Shown here: piece by piece, positions 40,051 to 52,804 of the stretch
Layout: each line of letters starts with the position of its first letter
How positions within the stretch are numbered: position 1 is the first letter of the stretch
Notes under the pieces: generated by a model
Told to the model about the DNA's origin: nothing
The model's database searches: none
Seen by the model: only the letters and a program-made list of their open reading frames with translations
Position numbers and translations under genes: made by a program
Assembly: GCA_036898135.1 (NCBI GenBank)
Contig: CM072514.1
Coordinates: 86,074,081 to 86,138,080 of the forward strand
Direction: 5' to 3'
DNA length: 64,000 nucleotides
Source of the DNA: Oncomelania hupensis
Lineage: Eukaryota > Mollusca > Gastropoda > Littorinimorpha > Pomatiopsidae

Positions 40051-42622
40051 GGAATTCCCTTTGTAAAATATTTATTTGCGATTTTTTAAAAACAACTTTC
40101 AGCTACACTATATAATCTTTATATAGAAGCACATTTTCTAAGTGCTCATTTGTTTACAAATAATTTAAGATTTCCCCATATAATTGTTTTTTTCGTAAAT
40201 AACTTATTATTTACCTAAACAATACATTCTTTATGTAAATTAATCATAATATGGGTAAATAAGGCATTTTTGCGAAATATTTTTAAAAAATGTTTTTCTA
40301 AATAATGCACTATTTAGCAGATTGTGTTAAATAATGTATTATTTAGAAATGTTTATAAATAATGATTAGTTTACCTATTTAATGCACGATTTAGCAGAAT
40401 TTGCTAAATAAAGTATTATATAGAAGATGTTGCTAATTAATGCATGATTTACTAAACAATTCTTTGTTTAGGGACTGCAATTTTCATTATTTAGGGGATT
40501 CCAGGATTCACTAGAAAACTTGGTTTTTCTCATTTTACTAATTTCTATAATTAAATGCTAGGTCTTCCCAAAGATTATTAACCAAAATTTGTATTAATTA
40601 TTTTTTTTACATATACCATTCCACAAATTCGAAGCTAAAACATGTGTAACCTCCCAAACACTAAATAAATGTCAGTGTCAGTTTTGTGCGGTAGTTCTCA
40701 GTTTTTGAGAGAAGAAAAAACGCGTTCTTTTTGTATCCAAAAACTGTGTTGAGACTGTGTTTCCGTTGTTCTTTTGCGTTGAGTTATCTTTTAATTTCAG
40801 ACGAAAAGTTTCAGCTTATTCGAAACTACCAGGGATTTGCATGACAAGAAACATGGCGGAAGTATTCTGAAAGCAAGCACGCCAATGCAAAAATAATCTT
40901 AGATCCCTCTTTTCCGGAGCCGTTACCGCTGCAGTTTCGTATATTAATACTATTGCATAAACATAAAAAATAGAGTGAAATAAAGCAGTTGCCTCATTTT
41001 AAATCGCAAAATGGCGTAAAATAACGATATTGCAATTTTTTTTATCACTACCACATAACCTCCTCGCAAATACGATAACTACCTGCGAATCCCCTAAATA
41101 ATGAAAATTGCCGTCCCTAAACAATTAATTGTTTACGTAAATAATGCAACATCTTCTCAATAATACCTTATTTAGCAAATTCTGCCAAATAATGCACTAT
41201 AGCGGTAATCCTATCCTATCCCGAAACTCGGAGGTCGTAGGGGCACCACAGATGATCGTTTAACCAGCGTACTACATCTTTCCCTGTCCTCAGCAACCCT
41301 GATTGTTTCGCTCAGTGTCAAACCAGTCCAGTCTCGAATGTTGTCCTCCTACCTCTTTTTCGGTCTTCCTCTTCTTCTACCTCCTTGTACTGTGCATTGC
41401 AGGATGGTCTTTGCAAGACCTGATGATCTGGTGACGTGGCCATTCCATCGGAGTTTCCGTTTTGTCACCACTGTGAGCAGGTCATCGTGTTGTCTAATGG
41501 CTTGTATGATGGTCTGTCGGACTTCGTTCTTGGTGATGTGCTGGGTATAGGAAATGCCCAGAAGTCTTCTGTAGCACCTCATCTCCATGCTTTGCATTCT
41601 TCGTTGGAAATCTGCTGTGAGGGTCCATGTTTCGCAAGCATATAGGAAGATGGAGATGACAAGGAAGCGCAGCAATCTTACCTTGGAATGTAGACTGATG
41701 GTCCTGTCTTTCCAAATTGGCTTCAACCTCGCCAGGGCAGCAGTAGTTTGTGCGAACCTGGAGAGGACTTCCTGTCGGGACCCATTGTCTGATACAATGG
41801 CTCCTAAATATTTGAAGCTATGCACTGTGTTGAGGGATTGGCCTTGGACTTTGATGTCCGTGTTGATGCAATTGGTGTTGTTGATCATCATTTTGGTCTT
41901 CTCTGCACTCATTTCCATTCCATAGGCTCTGGAGGTGGTGTCAAACCTCTGTACCAGCTGTTCAAGTTCTTGTTCCTCTCCAGCCAATTCATCAATGTAT
42001 CCGCAAAACGAAGGTTGGAGATTGCTCTTCCCCCTATGCTGACTGTGCCTTCGTGATCTGCAAGGGCATCTGACTTGATGCGCTCTAGGAAGAGGTTGAA
42101 GAGTGTTGGAGAGAGTAGGCATCCCTGACGCACACCGATTGTTGTTGTGAACCAGTTTCCGATGGCGCTGTTGTGGATGACTGCACTGGTAGCCTTGTCA
42201 TACAGGCTTTTGATGACTTCAATAATTTTAGGGCTGATGTTGTACACTCTCATGGTTGCGCACAGAGCTGCATGCCAGACTCGGTCAAACGCCTTTTTGA
42301 AGTCTGCGAACACATAGAGGTAAACAAATCATTATTTAGAAACATTTGTAAATAATACATCATTTTAAACACAGTGTGCTAAATAATGCATCATATAGGT
42401 AAATAATTCCTTATTTAGGAACAATGCCTTATTTACCTATATCATGATTTATTTATCTAAACAATATATTGTTTAGGTAAATAAAACAGCTATTTACGGA
42501 GAAAATATATTATTTAGAGAAATATTACATTGTTTATAAACTACTATTGATAAAATATACTTCTAAATAAAGATTATTTAGCTGAAAAGTGGTGAGAATA
42601 AATATTTTACAAAGGGAATTCC
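40051..42622. mobile_element. Foldback-type element, AT-rich arms, split by an RTE insertion
   Basis: The left arm (40051-40502) is repeated as an inverted, diverged copy in the right arm (41086-41208 plus 42314-42622). Outer ends are ggaattccctttgtaaaat and complement; inner ends are ttttcattatttaggggat and complement. Arms are built from many short palindromic units such as aaataatgcattatttag. The ~580-bp centre shows no coding sequence. The RTE fragment at 41209-42313 lies in the right arm; without it the element is about 1.46 kb. Confidence 0.7.
41209..42313 (-). mobile_element. RTE-clade LINE 3' fragment nested in a foldback element
   Basis: About 1.1 kb on the minus strand, from the RT core (FADFKKAFDRVWHAALCATM, then GVRQGCLLSPTLFN) through the C-terminus to a GGATA tail. 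It keeps long open frames (134 and 257 codons that overlap out of phase), so one frameshift separates them. The flanks carry a 10-bp near-duplication, ATAGCGGTAA / ATAGAGGTAA (41199-41208, 42314-42323). The insertion lies inside the right arm of the foldback element at 40051-42622. Confidence 0.9.
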
Positions 42623-42830
42623 AAAAACAGTGGTTGGTTTGAGCGACAAAAGCTCACCGGCTCATTGTTTTATGTCAGAACTGCCAATTTTACGGGTAAA
42701 ACATTTTCGTGAAAAGTAAAGAAAGCCTTCGTTTAATAGAATGAAGGATTAGGTCACAGGAAATAGAATTGTAACAAAGCACTTCCTTTCCATAAAAACA
42801 AGTGATGATAACGCACAGCATCAATAGGCA

Positions 42831-42974
42831 TTATCACTAAATAAACCGAAAGTAGAGTTGCTTCCCCTGAAGTGCGGTACACAATACATGTTGACAGCTA
42901 TCCTAAATAAACCGAAAGTAGGTCAATGAGAGTTGCTTCCACTGAAAAGCGGTACAAAATACATGTTGACAGCT
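42831..42974 (+). repeat. Two-copy tandem duplication
   Basis: A ~70-bp segment (ctaaataaaccgaaagtag ... caatacatgttgacagcta) occurs twice in a row, with an 8-bp extra piece in the second copy. Confidence 0.85.
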
Positions 42975-43468
42975 ATTTAGGAAGTACTCCTATTAGGTAT
43001 TTATTGTCAAGTTGCCTAAAATAAATGAGACGGAGGTGGGGTAGAGGTGGGGTGGGGGATCCTATTTCCTTGAACAACGAAGCAAAAAGCATTAATTGGT
43101 GAATATTATGCATTATATTCTTTATACAAAGATGGCGGGTGACTCATACGCACTTTAGAAGAATACATATAAAATACAAAACAATACATATTAAAACAAA
43201 AAGTAATAATTACAGAAGAAAAAAAAACACGCAATAGAATAGAACAAAGTTTATGATCTACGAATCCCAAAGCAATTGTGACATTGTTTATGAAGAATTT
43301 ATTAAATGTTGCAGTCGACAGAGCAAAATTCCCGAACTTCTCTTTTTCGTAATTTACATGCATAAAGGTACTCTCAAACGGAGAATAAATAAAAAGACAG
43401 AAGTAGAATTGATGAAAACTATTAAAATATATTGTGCAGAAGGCCGTATGACACATCGATCTAGATCT

Positions 43469-43473
43469 CTCTG

Positions 43474-43508
<35 letters not shown>

Positions 43509-43608
43509 TTGTCTCACTCTGCCTGTCCCTCTTTCCCTTTCTGACTGTCTTTCTCTCTCGGCCTATATCTCTTTCTCTTTCTCTCCCTCTGTCTGTCTCT
43601 GTCCGCAC

Positions 43609-43675
<67 letters not shown>

Positions 43676-43793
43676 GTGCACTCACACACACGTGCACACA
43701 CACACAAACTCTTTTTACTCTATATGTCTGGCTGTCTCTAACTCTTTCCACTCTGTCTCTCTTTTTCCGTCTCCGTCTCTGTCTGCCTCTCTT

Positions 43794-43852
<59 letters not shown>
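43469..43852 (+). repeat. CT-rich and CA microsatellites
   Basis: CTGT/CT 43469-43660, CA with two cacacacacgtgcac units 43661-43706, CT 43797-43852. Confidence 0.95.
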
Positions 43853-43853
<1 letters not shown>

Positions 43854-43879
43854 ATTTCTCTCTATCTCACTCTACCGAT

Positions 43880-44760
43880 TACGATTTTTAATTAACGTCC
43901 CCGGACACACTAGTGTATAGGAGACAAGGAAAAATTTGCTTATGATGATCTGATGAATAAAGCTAGATGACTAGAATGACACAATGAAATAATATTAAAT
44001 TATATGAAAAATATCTTATTATTTAAATTAAATTTAATATAAATTACACCAGAAAAATGATGATAGGCACAAAACATAGTTGCTGCCTTTATAATGTAGA
44101 TGATATTTCTAATGGATTTTAAAAAAAAAATTTATATTTAACTAAGATTTTAAAGGTCTGCCAAAGGAAGCTCGGGACATTTGTCAAGGGAAAAGGAGTG
44201 AAAGCCATGAAGGTCCAAGCGAACACCCCTAAAACCACCGCAAGAGGGTCAGCCAACAAACCAAGCACAAGTTAATGATTAAAAATCCTCCAGGACCACT
44301 AAAATATAACTAAAAGATAAAATGATAAAAAGCCTATAAGGGCCCAAGTTAGGTACAATATCAGGTTAAACTCCAAAGTTAAAACAATGCGGCACGTAAA
44401 GGTACTAATGGACCAGTGCACGGAGTTATATAATGTTAAAAAAATAAAGTTAAAATTAATGCTATTTCGTCAGACAATAGTCCTGATGATGCTATCAAAA
44501 ATAAAATTATACTAAAATTTATTACTTTATCAAGGCCAATTTATATATATGGAGGCCATTTTATAGCTTATGCCATTATAAAAAGTGCTAATTAGGAGGC
44601 ATAATTAGTCTGTATGATGCATAGTAAGAATACAGCCAATCCAATGCATCAGCAGTCAATCGTTAATTTAAAACCAGTCAACTAAGTCACTCTACCCCCA
44701 CCCTCCCTGGTTTTTATCCTCCTCCCTACCCACATGTCCCACATTGGGACAGCCATTAGT
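43880..44760 (+). repeat. Possible interspersed repeat, unclassified
   Basis: An AT-rich stretch starting attaacgtccccggacacac; the start recurs at 59592-59612 (attaacgtccccggacatat). It has no coding frame. I cannot set its boundaries. Confidence 0.3.
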
Positions 44761-44867
44761 CCTCTTTACTATGTGACAGGCGGGCAGTCAATGGGTTAAT
44801 GGCACTTTGCACTTCAAAAACAAAAGGAAAAGTTGTTCCTTTGATATTGCAGTGCTGCAGAGATATT

Positions 44868-44870
<3 letters not shown>

Positions 44871-44922
<52 letters not shown>

Positions 44923-45401
44923 AGAAAGAGAGAGAGAGTTCAGAATCGGAATGAGAATAAGAAAAAAAAAGTCCTGTTTTATCTCGGCAAGATACATTCA
45001 TATATATACATTTGCCGCTGTTAAAAAATAAAGTTGCAAATAAATCAAATGTATGCTCAAAATAACACTGACTGATTCAACCACAGTGGTGATAGTTTCT
45101 TTTTTTTTTAATAAGCAAATTTGAAGTCCTTTTTTGGTAAATGTAAAATGTTTATTATGTTATATGTCGCAGTTTACGCTCTGAGGACAGAGAAAGATGG
45201 AGTACGCTGGTTAACCGATCGTCTGTGGTGCCCCAGCGACTTTCGACTTACGGGATAGGATAGAATAATTTACACTTTAAAAAAAAGAAGAAAAGTTGTC
45301 CCTTTGATATTAAGAGAGAGAGAGAGAGGGGGGAAGAGAGAGAGAGGGGTGGGGGGAAGAGAGATAGAGAGAGGGAGGGAGAGAGAGATAGAGAGAGAGG
45401 T
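44871..45401 (+). repeat. GA microsatellites
   Basis: GA at 44871-44938 and 45313-45401, either side of the short RTE fragment. The two GA tracts share flanking words (gttgttcctttgatatt / gttgtccctttgatatt), so the RTE may sit in a local duplication. Confidence 0.9.
45181..45268 (+). mobile_element. RTE-clade LINE, very short 3' fragment
   Basis: Last ~85 bp of the family plus a GGATA tail, flanked by TTTACGCT / TTTACACT (45173-45180 and 45269-45276), an 8-bp duplication with one difference. Confidence 0.8.
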
Positions 45402-45685
45402 GAGGGTGGTGTTGTACACTATAAGCGACACGCCAAATTTTCAACTGTGTTTTATGGGAATAAAAGATTTCTTGTCTTGACGTGACTATACAATGACATC
45501 ATTATTTTATTCTAGATTCTTGATTTATACATTGAGCTCACAGTTGTTGCTATTCACACAATACACACAGCACACAATTTCCATAAACATCACTGCATGG
45601 CACACAAAGCAGGTTGTATTTATTTATGTATTTTTTTATTTAATAGTTCTTATATTCGCCTTTCCAGCTGCTCATGGCGCTGGTT

Positions 45686-46092
45686 GATACGGGGTATAGC
45701 TCATGTCACCCGAGGTGCCCATGATACGGGGTATAGCTCATGTCACCCGAGGTGCCCATGATACGGGGTATAGCTCATGTCACCCGAGGTGCCCATGATA
45801 CGGGGTATAGCTCATGTCACCCGAGGTGCCCATGATACGGGGTATAGCTCATGTCACCCGAGGTGCCCATGATACGGGGTATAGCTCATGTCACCCGAGG
45901 TGCCCATGATATGGGGTATAGCTCATGTCACCCGAGGTGCCCATGATACGGGGTATAGCTCATGTCACCCGAGGTGCCCATGATACGGGGTATAGCTCAT
46001 GTCACCCGAGGTGCCCATGATATGGGGTATAGCTCATGTCACCCGAGGTGCCCATGATACGGGGTATAGCTCATGTCACCCGAGGTGCCCAC
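45686..46092 (+). repeat. 37-bp minisatellite, 11 copies
   Basis: Eleven head-to-tail, almost identical 37-bp units beginning gatacggggtatagctcatg and ending cccgaggtgcccat. Units 7 and 10 (45908, 46019) share gatatgggg instead of gatacgggg, so a three-unit block may have been duplicated. The unit matches part of family F2 (gatacaggatctaactcaag...cccgaggcgccca, 56550-56590). Confidence 0.95.
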
Positions 46093-47533
46093 ATATAGTC
46101 GTGTCACTGAATGGAGTGATGGGGAGTGACTTAGGGCTGTGGGAATATACTTCAATGGGAACGTGAAAACGTAGAGCTGTAGACACATACTGTTTTGGAC
46201 AAGTACGACTGAGAGAACGTTGAGCTGTGTAAGGACATAGACGTGGTCCCATCAATTTAGATCTAAGAACGTACTTTGGGAATACCCTGTAAAGAATGCA
46301 GGGATTTCCAAATAACTGTCTTACAAACGTTTTAAAAAATTAAGCTTAAGCTACAGTCAGTCTGTGGTGTCAACAGTACGTTCTTTCGAGAAGGTGTAGC
46401 TCGGCATACGAACGGCACTTCGTAACACTGACAGCATCCAAAGACTGCTATGCATTCAGCCGTATGACGGCCATTTTGCTTTGTTCCTTAGGAATAGAGA
46501 ACTACCCTCCACAGAAAAAGTGGACAACACAGAATACTCTAACACAAGTGAATGAGTCAATGTTTTCATAGAAAGAGTAGACATGAAACACATCGTAATG
46601 TACTGTACAAAACACCATGCTCAGGCCTAAAGCACACCTTTCGTGTCTTTCTCGGCTAAGTCTAAGTATGCTAGAAAAATGGCTTCTCAAGGGAGAGTAT
46701 TACAACGGGGTTGAGCCTCTCATTGACTGAGTAGTCACCCCTTTTGCACCTTGACCTTTCGAGATGTTTTCCCTGTTCAATTTAGCAGTGATGTCAAAAG
46801 TATTTACTGTTAGAAACGTAGTCTGCGTGCGATACCTATATTGACTACCTTTAATTTGGATTTTGGATGTTTAATTTTTGAAAATTTTATTCGTCACGCA
46901 TGCAAGGTGAAAAGTGGACTGCCTTCTCAACGAACGCGCGACAGCCGTAAGAGTAGTACTACCCAGGACAGAGGTGAATAGGACCTTAATGCGTGCTTTG
47001 TGTGTTCATGTTTCTAGCACTCACCCGTCTAGGACATGAGCGTCAGGATCTTTAAAGTCCGTGTTGTCGATGCAAACGTGTAGAGAGACCAGACTACAGT
47101 TCATTCTATATTCAATTCAATTCAATAATTTATTTTAACGCCTTTTCACAAATGTGATTTTAGACCACACAGTCATTGTCACGCATGGACACAAAAACAT
47201 AATAAAATATAACAATTTAAAGTTGAGCTATAATCATACAAATTGTCTAACAGTACTACAGAAGTTTACCAATTACAGACATGTAAATTATACGGGCTAT
47301 ATCTATTATTGATGGGCTGCGCAACAAAATGTCAACTGATTCTTGACTATTACATCGATATTCTTTTCTTTATATAACAGAACCCAAAATAGAACATTCA
47401 TATAAAATATGTTTAACAGATATTGGTTGTAAACAAGTACAAACTATATCTTTTGAAAACTTGGTGTTCATGAATTTACTCTTAGTTTATTAATTATTCT
47501 TCACAAATGTCTTGGACAAGGAAATGTTTCATT
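46093..47533. other. No gene recognised
   Basis: Unique-looking sequence after the minisatellite, then an F2 fragment (47020-47090) and AT-rich DNA leading into the RNase H-like remnant. Confidence 0.4.
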
Positions 47534-47534
47534 C

Positions 47535-47735
47535 TTTCCATTGCTAGGTAAATTAGAATATATATTCTTTTCTAATAAAGAAATTAATTCAAATACTGCA
47601 GGCTTAATACTATTATATATAACAGTATCACCTAATTTTATTGCTCCTCGTTCAACCAATGTATCAACTATATTATTCTAATAAATGCTGGTATGAGAAG
47701 GGATCCAACAAAAGGAGACTCCAATCCAATACCTT
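47535..47735 (-). mobile_element. Possible LINE RNase H fragment
   Basis: The minus strand reads FCWIPSHTSIY then a stop, then NNIVDTLVERGAIKLGD. W-x-P-S-H followed by a D-containing segment is the end of the RNase H domain found in I-superfamily LINEs. The copy is AT-rich and badly decayed, so this is a tentative call. Confidence 0.45.
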
Positions 47736-47933
47736 TAAATATAGTATAATATATTGAAGACTTAATTTGAAATAAAATATCTGTCCTCATTTTACATGAC
47801 CAATATTTCAAAGACTATAAAACTGATTTTTGAACCTACACATAGAAGAATATTAAATAAAGCCAATTAAGAATTACAAATAATATAAAGCCATAAGGAT
47901 AGTATTCATTCTATATTTGTATCTAAATGTTAT

Positions 47934-48638
47934 ACCCCTTGGGGTCATGAGCAATCTTGCCACTGTAGATTGTTCAAACCTATAAAGGGAACAGTGAAAG
48001 CCACAGTTGAAAACCTGTCTTGCCTTTATAGGCAAGACAGATTCACTGCGGCAACAGTACCCCGTTGGAGTGCCGGGGTTTTTCAGTATAAATAGTATCC
48101 CCACTTTATGGAAATTTAGTGCTTTAAATTCCCACTGTCGCTGTCTTCCTCATTTACTCTTTCCTATTCCTGCTCTGTCCTTCACTCTGCTATACTATCT
48201 TCTTCTTCGCTAGATCAATGACCTACCTTTTTTCTTGAAAACTCTTCCTGGACAAAACTCCTTGTTTGTGTATGGGGTCTGTTGGATCAGCTTGGGAGTG
48301 TTGGACGCTTTCTGCCGGGTGGTCACTAGGGCTTCCTATGATTGTACTATTTAGCATTATAGGCATTTTATATGTATGTGTTTTATTGCTGATTTATAAT
48401 GATGTTTGTATTCTATTTTGTTTTTGTAACCGGGGTGTTCGCGTAGTTGAGGTCAACCCTCAGCCGTCCCCCGCGTGGGATGTCTTTATTGTAAAGTGAC
48501 TGGCCGGTGGAGGGCATTCAATTTTCCCACTAGGGTTGTTTCGGCAGATCTTTTATGCGGATCGGGGGTTGTCCGGTCCTGATTTGGCTCGGAAGAGTCC
48601 GCTGGACCTAAAGCAACAATAAATCAATCAATCAATCA
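47934..48638 (+). mobile_element. Retroposon family R1, copy 2 (longest)
   Basis: Flanked by an exact 13-bp duplication ATCTAAATGTTAT (47921-47933 and 48639-48651). It has about 120 bp more at the 5' end than the other copies, including a small hairpin cttgcctttataggcaag. The 3' tail is an AATC tandem. The frame seen in the other copies is disrupted here after about 48430. Confidence 0.75.
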
Positions 48639-48924
48639 ATCTAAATGTTATCTTGTTCACATCCAAGTTACATGGACTAAACGCAACGGGATATTGTATC
48701 AGCACATTCTGTGGTGTGATATGTAAATTCGTCCTGATATTTCACGGTTGGTGTGTGGTGTACAAAACCTCAGGGACTGCAGGACCTGGTGATGGAGTCT
48801 CTAGGGTGTGCAGTGGAGTTAGGATCAAAGCGCGCCCTGGTTTGTGTACAATTGGCTACATTAATGAACTGTGTTCACTCAGATGCATCCTGACTTTTCA
48901 TGTTCTATACACTGCGCATGTCTC

Positions 48925-48959
48925 TTCTTCTTCTTCTTTTTCTTCTTCTGTCTATTATT

Positions 48960-49004
<45 letters not shown>

Positions 49005-49042
49005 CTTCTTCTTCTTCTTCTTCTTCTTCTTCTTCTTCTTCT

Positions 49043-49089
<47 letters not shown>

Positions 49090-49190
49090 TTCTTCTTCTT
49101 CTTCTTCTTCTTGTTCTTCTTCTTCTTCTTCTTCTTCTTCTTCTTCTTCTTCTTCTTCTTCTTCTTCTTCTTCTTCTGTCTATTATTGTT

Positions 49191-49226
<36 letters not shown>

Positions 49227-49253
49227 GCTCTTGTTCTTCTTCTTCTTTTTAAT
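48925..49253 (+). repeat. TTC and TTG compound microsatellite
   Basis: The block tctattattgttgttg...cttcttc occurs twice (48950-49000, 49179-49230), with long TTC runs between. Confidence 0.95.
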
Positions 49254-49401
49254 ACTATTACTATTATTTTTTTTAATTAACTGATTTATCATCTATTTAT
49301 TTAGAAGTTCACGTGCAATAACGAACTTTTATAGTGTAATGCTTTTGAGTACATTTTAGCTTTCCAAGTTGTGTAGGCTTAATTAACTGAGTCAGTAAGA
49401 C

Positions 49402-49751
<350 letters not shown>

Positions 49752-50378
49752 TCTCCCATGGGAACGTTTTCATTGATAACAACCATTAGCCTTTGTGCTT
49801 CATAGATGTAGAGGCTGGGTTGGAACCGTTGTGATGATTGCCCTTGATGCAGCATAGCTGTGACTGCACCAGAGAGGCCGGGACAGGCATCGTCTAGTCT
49901 TAGCTACGATATATGCGTCATGACGCCATAGAACAAAGCAATAATTTTAACAACGAAAAGAAAATGTGATTTAAATCGTTCTATCAGAATGATGATGATG
50001 ATGATGATGATGGTAGTGAAGGGGGGGGGGAGTGCGGGGAGGGGAGGGGAAGAAATGAATTTGTAGGTTTGTCGAAGGTAATGAGAGATTCAACATGAGA
50101 AGCCAGTACTGTAATCATATTCACGTGACAGCGTTTGAAGTGTAACGAGCTTTGAGTGCTAGTGTCCCTTGACAGAACATAGTGACCGCGTTTCACAAGT
50201 CTTCGGGGAAGTGCCCGGTGACGTCAAACTCTACACGTGTGTTAGCACTTGCAAGGCAAACCTGCACGACATAGGCCTATACTCTTCCCCCCACAGGCAC
50301 TTGAAACAGCTTAATTTCTACTACAGGCGCCCGTATCTAGAATGTGAGAGTCGTCGAGGCGTCGCTTCTTTTTAATAG

Positions 50379-50380
<2 letters not shown>

Positions 50381-50468
<88 letters not shown>
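50381..50468 (+). repeat. GA microsatellite
   Basis: About 43 units. Confidence 0.97.
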
Positions 50469-50469
<1 letters not shown>

Positions 50470-50728
50470 GCAAGCTCTCGCTTGCAGTTACCAGCGCCTG
50501 TGGTTTCTACTATAGCTGTTGCGTAGGCACGCTTGACATTCTAGCAGCATAATTATATAAAACAAAAGCCATCAATGCCTGTATAGTCTTTGTCATCTTC
50601 AACCAGAATGAGGAACAAGTAATGTTGTCACTAGCGACAAGTTAAAGATTCCGGTCACTATCAAAACGAAGAGGTTACAAGCTGGAATGGATTCTGATTC
50701 GCCTCTGTTGACCAGGTAACTTAAGCCC

Positions 50729-51101
50729 ATGCCACACGAGCGTCAAATCTACTGGACTTGACGCGAATCGGAGCAATTTTCGACTTCGAAGTCGGAATTT
50801 CATTTTGACTTGAATCGCGCAGTGCCACACGAAAGTCGCACATCGAGTCAAACTTGAGGGTTATTGGTCTTGAAGTTTTGCTGTACGTGTGTTGTGATCA
50901 CGTGATTCGTATTCTGCTTCTCATTGGCCAAAAGGTCCGAATCACACAATCGAGACTCGCGGAATTAGAACATGTTGAAAGTCGGCAATCGGAGCCAATT
51001 CAAAGAATCTGGATTCGCGATGCACAGGGTGCCACACGACAATCAAGGGATTTTGTCGTGATTTCATGAATTGGATTCAAGATTTGACGCTCTTGTGGCA
51101 T
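50729..51101. mobile_element. MITE-like element with ~22-bp inverted ends
   Basis: atgccacacgagcgtcaaat at 50729 recurs inverted at the right end (51080-51101) with one mismatch. A gtgccacacga motif recurs inside (near 50822 and 51030). 373 bp, no coding sequence. Confidence 0.55.
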
Positions 51102-51389
51102 AGACCATTGTTGTTCCTGGCGTTTGACTGTGTCCTTGGTGCGAAGTAAGTTGACGCCGGGGGCGGCTTATATCAGATTATTTGATATTTTGAACTAAAG
51201 GCATGCGTACCTCATTAAGGCGGAATCCCTTGGAAGTTAGTCATCTCGTTTGAAAAGTGGATGAGAGAGTTTGTCAGGAGTGGATTGCCAAGTTTTGTTA
51301 TATGTCATCGCTCTTGTTTAGCGCTTTTCCAGCTCAAGGGATACTCAAGCTGCTGGCCGATACAGGATTTAACTCAAGACGCCCAATCT

Positions 51390-51742
51390 GAAGAAGAAGA
51401 AATCCTCCCAATTCTCCGAGAAGAAGTTGAGGCAGCAGTGCAATCGTTGGAGAAGGGGAAGTCAGCGGAAGTGGACAACATACCCGCAGAATTGCTTCAC
51501 GCAGGAGGAGAAGCGATGGCTGATTCCCTCACCATTATTTGTAACAAGATCTGGCAGAGTGGGGAGTGGTCTACACCATTGACAGTCACTTGTCATCACA
51601 CTTCCCCAAAAAGGGTAACTTTCAGCAGAGTGAAAACTACCTCTCCATCAGCCTCATCAGACATCCAAGCAATGCCCTCTTGAAAATAAATTCTCAACAG
51701 GTTGAAACCCCAATCTGAACAAATCATAGCTGAAGAACTTAT
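51390..51742 (+). mobile_element. RTE-clade LINE internal fragment
   Basis: Matches the segment of the 15487 copy around 17261-17612 (EEEILPILREEVEAAVQSL, then the start of the RT). It lacks both the 5' end and the 3' tail, so it is a remnant cut at both sides. The frame shifts after about 51560. Confidence 0.82.
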
Positions 51743-52485
51743 ATGAATGTGCATGTTCAACTTTGGGCTAGATAGTTTACATTATATGTTGCAGTATAGG
51801 CTTACTCAGTGAACTACTCTTCTTCATATGAAAATTAAGAGGAAAAAGACAACAACAATACAATTCACAATATTTATAACAAAGCAATTCACAATGCATA
51901 TAGCATATAACAAAGCTTACTGAAGCGATGAAGGCGGTAGGGTAGGCCTAATCAAAAAATGTCGCACCAACTAGCAAACTAAACTTTGGCGGGTGAAGAC
52001 ACTGAAGAGCACGACAAGGGAGGTAACAACTTTGTACGGTTTAGGCCTGAAGTCGTTCCAATTACGGCATCCCTCAGACGTGATGTTGGGAAAAAATATC
52101 GCCGCCGGGATATTAAAAGTGCATGCGATTGAATGCGCGCGTGCACAGACTAGACCTCGGTTTATACTCTCATCTTAAGGAGTTTGAAAGTGGGATCAGT
52201 TTGCATGGGGGTGGTCTAAGTTTGATTGCTAACGTGGGTTATCTAGCTGCTGGTTGGAGGCGCCTTCAATGTAATTTTATTTTTAAATTTGAATGTCTGA
52301 ACAATTTTGAAAATAGAGTTTAAGGTAACAATATAATCAGTTTGTTTCATTTATGTACTATAAATTGTTTTTGTGTTATATAAGTCTTCTAATTATAGTA
52401 CTGGCGCGTCAAGGGCACCTTGAAAAACACGCTGAAGGTCAGACAGTAAACTATAAATGGAATTGCAATCATCGTGGATCTCGTT

Positions 52486-52716
52486 GTCCCACCGCCGTAG
52501 CTCAAGTGGTAGAGCGTTCGCCTGGCACACCTATGACCAAGGTTCGAATCCCGTGGTGGACACAATAAAAAGTGGCCATTTTTCACTGTCCATTTTAGAA
52601 ATATGATTGCTCTGGTGGTTCAGTGTTGATTTATGTCCCTACTCCTTATCCCCTGGGATGGTTATCCCCGTCTGCCATATCGCCAATGGTGGGTGTAGAC
52701 GTTAAACCTTAATGTT
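52486..52716 (+). repeat. tRNA-derived SINE, second family
   Basis: cgtagctcaagtggtagagc (A box) and ggttcgaatcccgtgg (B box) are followed by a non-tRNA body ending ggtgtagacgttaaacctt. The acceptor and anticodon stems do not pair well enough for a tRNA gene. Confidence 0.65.
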
Positions 52717-52804
52717 CAAAGCGGATCGCGTTGTGGTGTGTGTCAGGCATTAATCTTGTGCAATTGAGTTGCTTTTGATCATAACGGCTTCCTGCTTACG
52801 GGGA

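Noticed and set aside
45686..46092. CRISPR array
   Set aside because: The 37-bp units are directly adjacent without spacers, in animal DNA; this is a minisatellite.
48653..49252. 199-codon frame with poly-Ser and poly-Cys
   Set aside because: It is a TTC/TTG microsatellite read in frame with a short unrelated lead.
52486..52560. A functional tRNA gene
   Set aside because: A and B boxes are present, but the acceptor and anticodon stems do not pair and the sequence continues into a SINE body.
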